64,000 bases of DNA from Thysanoteuthis rhombus. Taxonomy: Eukaryota > Mollusca > Cephalopoda > Oegopsida > Thysanoteuthidae. The stretch is from positions 7,152,297 through 7,216,296 of the forward strand of contig OY735237.1 in the NCBI GenBank assembly GCA_963457665.1. Reading direction: 5' to 3'. Position 1 is the first letter of the stretch. Every line of letters starts with the position of its first letter. Below, piece by piece: positions 57,422 through 64,000 of the stretch. The translations under genes and the position numbers were made by a program. The notes below the pieces were generated by a model. It had not been told where the DNA came from. It saw only the letters and a program-made list of their open reading frames with translations, and searched no databases.

Positions 57422-57910
57422 AAGTCTGATTAGTCAATCAATAGAAGCTGTCACTTGACGAAGATTTGTGACATAGTGTGCCATTAAATAATGAAGTAAT
57501 GATTAGTTTTTTCGCGGAGGGAGGGGTGATCAATGAAAAAATGGGAAAAAGGGGTGATCAATAAATAGATCACTTCTCTAGCCTTTCGTTGGATGGTTAT
57601 CACAAAGAAAATCTGGATTGAAAAACAAACAAACGTAAATGCTGCTTGGCACAAACTGAGGGACCAAATAAGCATAAATGTATATAGTAAATTGAACCCC
57701 AACAAATAACTATTCAGGGGTATGTTTTCAAAAAACTTCTTTTTCAGACATAAGGAGTGAATATTTGAATTTTCAATTCTTCAGCTTTTGACGCGGTCTG
57801 TACACGCAACACTTCCATAGATTGATAGATAGATAGCAAACTAACCAGACAGGCAAATTCACTTAAAAACTGAAAGAATCCATTTTGATTGTTTTGGTTA
57901 AAAGGTTTTT
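57422..57910 (-). repeat. Repeat family A, copy 16
   Basis: Starts AAGTCTGATTAGTCAATCAA, TAGAAGCTGTCACTTGACG; contains AAAGGGGTGATCAATAAATA; ends TGATTGTTTTGGTTAAAAGG. Full length. Confidence 0.85.
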
Positions 57911-58214
57911 AATTAGGCAATCCGCAGATAAGTGAAACTACCGTCGGCGATTCCGCGGATAGTGAGATCTTATTGTATGGAGAAAAAAAAAACTTCCTTG
58001 TTCCTTATCGTTTGAGCCTGACCCAGCCCAGAGAGGTAGAGTGAAGACAGCAAGGCAGAGCAGCGCTGCAGGAATCAATGTCTGTTATTACAACTGGAAG
58101 CTGTCGGCAGAATTTTCTATGTACAAACCGTGATCTGGAAGCGACAAATCAGACCGACCCACATCGTGGGAAAAATAACCAATAAATCGATCTGTCTGCA
58201 AATAAAAGGTTTGC
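57911..58214. other. Nothing certain
   Basis: AATCCGCAGATAAGTGAAAC and GATTCCGCGGATAGTGAGAT (57920-57970) resemble pogo-type transposon ends. No partner end was established. Confidence 0.35.
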
Positions 58215-58345
58215 TAGGGTGGGGAAATGGTTTGCACATCTTTCTCACACGCGCAGGGTTCTAGGTTCGATTCCCGATATGACGGAAGAGTGTGGGAAAA
58301 TTCTTTATTTGGTCAAAGTTACTTGTCCTCTCGGCAGCTAATTGA
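58215..58345 (+). repeat. tRNA-derived SINE (family S1 head)
   Basis: GGAAATGGTTTGCACATC (A-box region), then about 35 nt, then TAGGTTCGATTCCCGATATG with a perfect B box. Continues GGAAGAGTGTGGGAAAATTC, similar to the 9.3 kb copy (GCGAAGAGTTTTAGAAACTC). Confidence 0.65.
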
Positions 58346-59029
58346 AAGATATCAGGAATTCATTGAGATTATCATGTAATTATACATAGTATGGAAAACG
58401 TATTATTTTAACAATCAGAAATAGAATAAAGACGATAGCGCAATGTTTATCGAGAAGTATGAAATTTGACATACAATCGTATTTCAACATTACTAGAAAA
58501 TTTATCGGTGCCATCGGGGCCTGTGTTCTCTCCACACAGCCTATTTTTTATCAGATTGTATCTAGAATTGCCTCAGATTATATCTATAATCATCTAGATT
58601 TTCATGCTATTCACCCAGAAAATTATCTAGATATTATTCTATTCAATGTATTTCCTTTAGGAAACCATATTTAAAGAAAATAAACTCTCGTTATAACAGG
58701 GTTAGTTTTAACGGCAACCCATGAGGGAGAAGCGATAACGGGAGAATGTAATTTGAAAAATTAATTCTGTATTTTTCTTCTGTTTACTGCTTCCTGTCAT
58801 TCGTTCTGTCCCATACCCTTTTCATACTCAACCCCACTTTCTACCCCGTGTCTCTTCTCTGGCCTCTACCCCGAAGTAAGTGCCCCGGTCCAAATATCGA
58901 ACATTAAGTTGGACAGAAATTTGGTGCACAGTTTTCTTAATTTCCGGAGAAATTTCGACGAAAAAAAACATTAACAAACAATCCTCTATTCTTCTTGTAA
59001 GCTAAGAAGAAATAAAGATTTCAGGCCTG
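58346..59029. other. No gene seen
   Basis: Frame 58459-58674 (71 codons) shows no recognisable domain. Confidence 0.45.
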
Positions 59030-59340
59030 TCTCCCAAATAAAGCTTCCATTGTGTTTGAGACAGTCATGGCTCCCGCGAGAGAACAGAATCGTTCAGAAC
59101 AGCTGAATGGCTTGTGGCCTCAAAAGAGTACGACCGGTCTCGGGGGGATCTGTGACCCGGGTGCTGCACCTCCCCTTCGAACTGAATAGGGTGGGGGAGG
59201 GGCTCATCTTGACGTCGTCCCGTTCCCGAGGATTGTGCAATCATTGTTCTTGCTTACATGCACGCGTGTGGGCTATCTCGTCAATATTCAACCGTTGGGG
59301 GTGGCAAATAAATACCCTTGGGTGTGTGTGTTCCATAGAT
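59030..59340. other. Unclassified GC-rich, CpG-containing island
   Basis: About 300 bp with many CpG words (CCCGCGAG, ACGACCGGTCTCGG, GACGTCGTCCCGTTCCCG, CACGCGTG) in otherwise AT-rich DNA. Frame 59107-59346 is open for 79 codons but matches nothing I know. Could be an eroded exon, a promoter-like segment or an unlisted repeat. Confidence 0.35.
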
Positions 59341-59397
59341 AGATAGATAGAGAGAGAGAGAGAGAGGTGGGGGGAACGACAGACAATAAGTGGAAAC

Positions 59398-59880
59398 TGG
59401 TCTGGTTAACCATTCAATGGGAACTGTCACGTGACCAATATCTTTTGACAGCATGCTAGGTTGGTGGTGATCAATTAACGAAACGGAGTGATCAGTCGAT
59501 GTTACATGTCTCACCTTTTGTTGGATAATCAAAACGATCCAAATCCCAAAAAACAAAAACAAACAAGCGTGAATCCTGCCCACCGCAAATTAAGGAACCA
59601 ATTTAACATAAACTAACATTGAAAATTGAGTTCCTCACCTACCATTAAAACTCTATTGGAGGGGGTGTTAAAATACGAGCAAAATACACGTTTTTTTGTC
59701 TACACATATTGAAGAGTAAATGTTGGAGATTTCAGCCCAGTAGGTCCATTGTTGTAACCAGTACACGTCATACATACAAACACAAATAGCCAGCCAGTCA
59801 GCCATCTAGACCAACTACAAAAATGAAGAAAGCTATTTGACAGTTTTGATAACAGCTTTGTCTGACGATTTTTGACAAGA
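59398..59880 (-). repeat. Repeat family A, copy 17
   Basis: Starts CTGGTCTGGTTAACCATTCA, GGGAACTGTCACGTGACC, GACAGCATGCTAGGTTGG; ends TTGACAGTTTTGATAACAGC, TTTGTCTGACG. Full length. The minus frames 59281-59583 and 59700-59909 lie in it and are artefacts. Confidence 0.85.
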
Positions 59881-59934
59881 GGTTCTGGGTGGAGGAAAAA
59901 AAAAATCACTGAATAGGGTACAGTTGGGTTGATT

Positions 59935-60150
59935 TTCAGTGTTGGCTAGATCTAACCGATTTTTTTCTTTTAAGCCTATCAAAATCTATAATGATAGTGG
60001 CTATTTTATAAAGATAATTAGCTCATTTAATTTTATTTTATAGGTAACTCAAAATATTTGGTTAATATTTTTAGCCATAATGTCAACCGAAAGCGTTAAA
60101 AAAATAGCTGAATGTGGCCCTCAAGATCAACAATATCCAAGGTCTCCAAG
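59935..60150 (+). repeat. Repeat family D, copy 1
   Basis: GATCTAACCGATTTTTTTCT, AAGATAATTAGCTCATTTAA, AGCCATAATGTCAACCGAAA and ATAGCTGAATGTGGCC, collinear with 62800-63030. Confidence 0.7.
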
Positions 60151-60239
60151 TATTCTATCTTATGTGTTGGAGTCAAGTTGAGGGAGAAAAGTTAAGAAGC
60201 CAAGAAGTCTTTAGACCAGCTGAACTCGTTCAAATTCCA

Positions 60240-60600
60240 CAGGTCTCGACAATTAAGGTAATCCATTATCTCATGCCTTTCCCCTTCTCTTAACCTTTGT
60301 CTGAATCCTCTCATTCTTTCTCTTATCCTTTCCAATCTTCGTTATCTGTCCATATTTTTATCGAGATGTTTTACAAACACGCATTAGTTTATTCACAAAA
60401 ATCTCCCCAAGTAAACTAACTTACTTACTTACTTACCTCCTGGTTCCCTCCAACTGTCTTATTGAATTACCTGACTTTTTTTCTATCCTCTCCCTTCCTC
60501 ACCTCTTACTGAACTACCTAACCTTTTTTTGCCATTCATCTTTCTACTTTCTTATGAAACTACCTAACCTGACGCTGTTATTGAAAATGTGGCATTTGAA
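60240..60600 (-). repeat. Repeat family C, copy 3 (inverted)
   Basis: On the minus strand TTAGGTAGTTCAGTAAGAGG, CAGGTAATTCAATAAGACAG and AACATCTCGATAAAAATATG, GACAGATAACGAAGATT match the 51.2 kb copy. Confidence 0.6.
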
Positions 60601-61157
60601 CTTGAGTAAGAACAAGGAGAATGATATTATCGAGTTTTACAAGCTAAACTACCAAAAACTGATCTTGGCTAATTCCCTTAAACACCTATTTCAATAACAG
60701 TGAAACATTACAGCAGGATTAAAAATCTATGAAATCTGACTAAGGCAGTGTCCATTCCAAAAGTGCATGTTTAGAAGGAGCTGGACTTCATAGTGTGTGG
60801 AGCACTCTACTATAATTGCAGATTAAAATAATTTTCCGTCCGTCGTACGAAAGTATGGCTTCGAAGTATTTCGGTTACTTCTCTTCGTTGTTGCTAATTT
60901 AGATATTTCATGTCTGAATTTATATAATTCAAGAGGGCAGAAATCAACAGAGATAATTAATAGGAACTAGGGAGAAATATCTATATCCTTTAATTTGTTT
61001 AATCAATTTTCATTAGATTTCTCGAGAACCGCTGATCCAAACAACTTCAAATTCGTCACAGTATTGCCTTGTATGCTGACTAATATTTCCAGTGAATGTG
61101 CAATAACTAATTGTCGAGTAATCACGGTGCACATACACATTTCTTCAATTGTTGCTA
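60601..61157. other. No gene seen
   Basis: AT-rich, unrecognised. Confidence 0.5.
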
Positions 61158-61290
61158 TATATATATATATATATATATATGATGTGGATTCGCTACACAA
61201 AATAGCTCATGTCTCTGCCCTTTCAGGGCCTCATGAGGTGAGAGGCCCGGGGAGGGCAGAAATATGAGGTAGTTTGGGTAGCGAATCCAC
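61158..61290. repeat. (TA)n followed by a 107-bp near-perfect hairpin
   Basis: Arms 61184-61232 and 61242-61290: GTGGATTCGCTAC...CTCAT...TCTGCCCTTTCAGGGCCTC pairs with GAGGCCCGGGGAGGGCAGAA...ATGAGGTAGTTTGGGTAGCG...AATCCAC. About 49 bp per arm with roughly 8 mismatches and a ~9-nt loop. High G+C for this region. Confidence 0.85.
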
Positions 61291-61452
61291 ATTCTACTAT
61301 CTATTTCCAGCTCTACTCTAAAACAACTTGACTGTCATAGTATAAAGTTGAATGTATTGAGCACTCTATGAAATAAATCCATCGCATATCAGACATTGCT
61401 TTATAGTATTAATATATTATGCTATACTGCTTGCCTGATCCGTACTATGTGC

Positions 61453-61454
<2 letters not shown>
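61291..61454. other. Spacer, nothing seen
   Basis: No feature. Confidence 0.4.

Positions 61455-61522
<68 letters not shown>
61455..61522. repeat. (TA)n, about 68 bp
   Basis: Pure TA. The Ile/Tyr frame on the minus strand is an artefact. Confidence 0.95.
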
Positions 61523-61526
<4 letters not shown>

Positions 61527-62024
61527 TAGTATTAATCTGCAAGACTAATGTGCCAAACACTGCTCCATGGTACAGCACCCACAGGTATTTACTGAGACAA
61601 CGAGACATCAAAAAAGTTCATTTCAAGCTTCATTGTTTGACAACACAATGAGAAATACATTGACTTATGCGATACACCAACCGTAAAAATGAAATAAATT
61701 GGGCAAAAATATTTCAGTGACGAAGCAAAATATCGATTTCATGTATCCTGTCATATTTGATGATGCGGGTCGACTAGTTCAAGAATATCATCTAAAATTA
61801 TTTTTGTTTCCTTTATACAGGCTCATCATACCAGTCAAGTTTCAGTGTTAAGGGTGAGCGAGAATCGTGTGAACCTCACTCTCGGGGCATGCCCCCCCCC
61901 CGAAAATTTTGTATCTAAGATTGTATCCAAGATTTGCGAAAATTGCATTTCATGGCATTTCAGCTACTGAAATTTACTTTTCATAAAATGTATGACAACT
62001 TTCTTTTCATATGTGTACTCAGAT
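61523..62024. other. No gene seen
   Basis: C9 run at about 61892-61900. Otherwise unrecognised. Confidence 0.5.
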
Positions 62025-62300
62025 GCCCTGATCCCTGGAAGAGTGCTCAAATACTTTGATCCCAGGCATAGAGCTCAAATACTTTGATCCCAGGCAAAGA
62101 GCTCAGATACTTTGATCCCAGGCAAAGAGCTCAGATACTTTGATCCCAGGCAGAGTGCATGGATAATTTGAGCTCAGGCATCCGGCTCAGATACTTTGAT
62201 CCTAGGCAATGTGCTTTGATACTTTGATCCCAGGCAGAGCGCTCAGATACTTTGATCTTAAGCAGAGCGCTCAAATACTTTGATCCGAGACAGAAGTACT
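62025..62300. repeat. 28-bp minisatellite, about 10 units
   Basis: Unit GAGCTCAGATACTTTGATCC + CAGGCAAA; adjacent identical units start at 62101 and 62129 (28 bp). Outer units diverge (AGTGCATGGATAATTTGAGC; CTTAAGCAGAGCGC). Confidence 0.92.
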
Positions 62301-62799
62301 GATATACACGTAAATAATCCCGTCATCTACTATGTTAGTAATACAATATTGAATAAGCAATATTATTAACAAATTCAATGTTAAACTACGATGGAATAAA
62401 TGAATCATGTTGTCAGTGCTCTTCACAGATTGAAGTTATAAAAACTGCATTTTATATTGACCCTGTATAAGAGTGCAGTTTTCTGAACGTCATAGGAACT
62501 GCTGGAGCTGACACATATCATAGCTTCTGACGTCATCGACTCTGGTGCATATTATATTTCAACTCTGCTCTTTACTAACTGTTACGTGTTTATCTGGGAC
62601 ATTTTAGGCACGTCTACGCAATAGTCACTCTGAAGCTTCTCTCCTCATTCCGCTACTCAATCAACGTCACAGGTAGGAAAAGAAACCACCAATACTCTGA
62701 CACTTGCACAACAGTTAGGATGAAAAAGAAAGAACAAAGTGGTGACTAAGTTGATGACAGCTTTTAGGTAGATTGGACTGGGTAACATGATTTTCGAAT
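62301..62799. other. No gene seen
   Basis: Unrecognised. Confidence 0.5.
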
Positions 62800-63030
62800 A
62801 GGGGATGACAAACCAGCTATTTTCCGGTTAGATTTAGCCGATTTTTTCTGTTTAGCCGATAAAAATACGCAATCGCAGATAGCCGAGAATGTGACCATTT
62901 TAAAAAGATAATTAGCTCATTTTATTTTATAGTTGACCCGAAACATATATTTGATATTTTCAGCCATAAAGTCAACCGAAAGCAGGAAATAGTAGCCAAA
63001 TATAGCCTTTTTCAAGAGAAATATTAGCCG
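62800..63030 (+). repeat. Repeat family D, copy 2
   Basis: GGTTAGATTTAGCCGATTTT, AAGATAATTAGCTCATTTTA, AGCCATAAAGTCAACCGAAA and GTAGCCAAATATAGCC match 59935-60150 at roughly 75 per cent. Confidence 0.7.
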
Positions 63031-63539
63031 ACGAAAAAAGAGGAATGAACGTTAAGATATATAACTGTAAATTTTTCACTTCAGAGTCAATTCACTTGTC
63101 CCGCCATAAAGTTATTTTTTGTAAAAGAAATAAAAAATTTTAGGGAGAGACGGAGGTAAGTGTCAGTCGAAGCAAATCATATATTTGGGAGAGATATTTT
63201 TCTATAATTTACTTGAATTTTCTTTTGCTTAAAACTAGGTAAATTGAATGAGAGTAAATATAAAAATTTTCATCAATTATTTGTTCTGGAGTCTTACTAT
63301 ATATTTATCGTATTCAAAAATTAGACTTTAAATGCTTTTAGTCATCTTTGAAGCAGTTTTAGTCGAAAAAAAAATCAAATTCGGGTTGGCGACACAGTTT
63401 TTGTCTTGAGAAGTAAGTGATATTTCTAAATTTCTGATGTTAATGACATGGGTCTATAGGGCGGTTTAACGAAGTTCCCTTACTATTTTTAGCCTTCAGG
63501 AAAGCATTCAAGCATTTTCCAATAACATGATAGTCGGAA
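63031..63539. other. No gene seen
   Basis: AT-rich. GGGTTGGCGACACAG at about 63384 resembles the family D start. Confidence 0.4.
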
Positions 63540-63685
63540 ATAAAATAAATAAATTACGAAATATTAATGTTCACAAATGCGAAGTTTGACGGGAATAATA
63601 GCCGTATTCCCTATTTTTCACCTTGACATAATCAATCGAAAAACAACACTTATTACCCAAGAACGAAATTAAGAATTTTCATAGT
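63540..63685 (+). repeat. Repeat family G, single copy
   Basis: ATGCGAAGTTTGACGGGAAT, AATAGCCGTATTCCC and AACAACACTTATTACCCAAG, AACGAAATT match the 50 kb array. As at 54.1 kb it lies immediately upstream of a family A copy. Confidence 0.6.
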
Positions 63686-63900
63686 GTTAGTCACTATGGA
63701 AACTGTCACATGACCAATGATTTTTGGCAGCATACTGTGTTGTGAATGATCAGTTAAAAAAATTGGAAAGAAGGGATGATCAATAAATTAGTTAATTATT
63801 TCGCCTTACGTTGGACAGTGATGGCTGAAAAAAGTCTGAATTATTTAAAAAAAAAAAGTGTGAATGCTGCCGGACATTATTCATCTCGAGAATTGATTTC
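63686..63900 (-). repeat. Repeat family A, copy 18 (truncated)
   Basis: Starts GTGTTAGTCACTATGG, AAACTGTCACATGACCAATG, GGCAGCATACTGTGTTG, GTGTGAATGCTGCCGGACAT, then loses similarity. Confidence 0.8.
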
Positions 63901-64000
63901 AAAAATTAAGATTCCAGCTTCCTTTATTTCATAGGAGAGCTGTTTATCCCTCTTTAACCACGCTCTCTTCGGGTCACTTAATTTCTTACAAACACTGTTA

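Noticed and set aside
60417-60440. ACTT repeat as telomere-like sequence
   Set aside because: A short (ACTT)n microsatellite of only a few units; not TTAGGG and not at a chromosome end as far as can be seen.

Overview
The window looks like non-coding, repeat-saturated nuclear DNA from an invertebrate animal. It is AT-rich (roughly one third G+C by eye) and crowded with (TA)n, (GA)n, (TATC)n and (CATA)n tracts. It holds at least eight truncated copies of one RTE-type LINE ending in (TGATGA)n, tRNA-derived SINEs, hAT/Tigger/Tc1-type DNA transposon debris and many fold-back elements. I see no intact host gene, no rRNA, no true tRNA and no CRISPR. The repeat spectrum would suit a mollusc such as a cephalopod, but that is a guess. 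I find no LTR or capsid-bearing element.

Layout: 1-12 kb is scattered debris (family A copies, RTE fragment 6.6-7.05 kb, palindromic element 7.17-7.39 kb, CR1/L2-like LINE remnant 7.94-8.35 kb, SINEs). 12-20 kb holds a TATC minisatellite, a Tigger-like element with an RTE copy nested inside it, a Penelope-like fold-back with a hammerhead-ribozyme-like core (16.88-17.09 kb) and a hAT MITE with an 8-bp target duplication. 20-27.5 kb carries three more RTE fragments, SINEs and a 117-bp minisatellite. 27.7-32.2 kb is a huge satellite of a 24-bp unit with higher-order structure. 32.7-33.8 kb is a hAT-like element enclosing 570 bp of uninterrupted alternating pyrimidine/purine. 34-48 kb is dense in family A and several two- or three-copy unnamed repeats. 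48-64 kb adds a second hAT MITE, a Tc1-type DNA-binding-domain remnant, tandem degenerate repeats, the longest RTE fragment (55.26-55.97 kb), a near-perfect 107-bp hairpin and a 28-bp minisatellite.

The most notable content is family A: 18 copies of a ~430-490-bp element, about 11% of the window. Its ends are short inverted repeats (TAGAAACCGTC...GACAGTTTCTA), yet the best-preserved copies are flanked by direct repeats of very different lengths (about 12, 19 and 55 bp). That does not fit an ordinary cut-and-paste MITE. Nested insertions (RTE in family A, RTE in a Tigger-like element, RTE beside or inside a hAT-like element) give a relative order: RTE activity came after those DNA elements.

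The gene-like open frames over the repeats are compositional artefacts. Nothing here suggests genes working together; the window is a record of transposition, microsatellite growth and hairpin-forming DNA.
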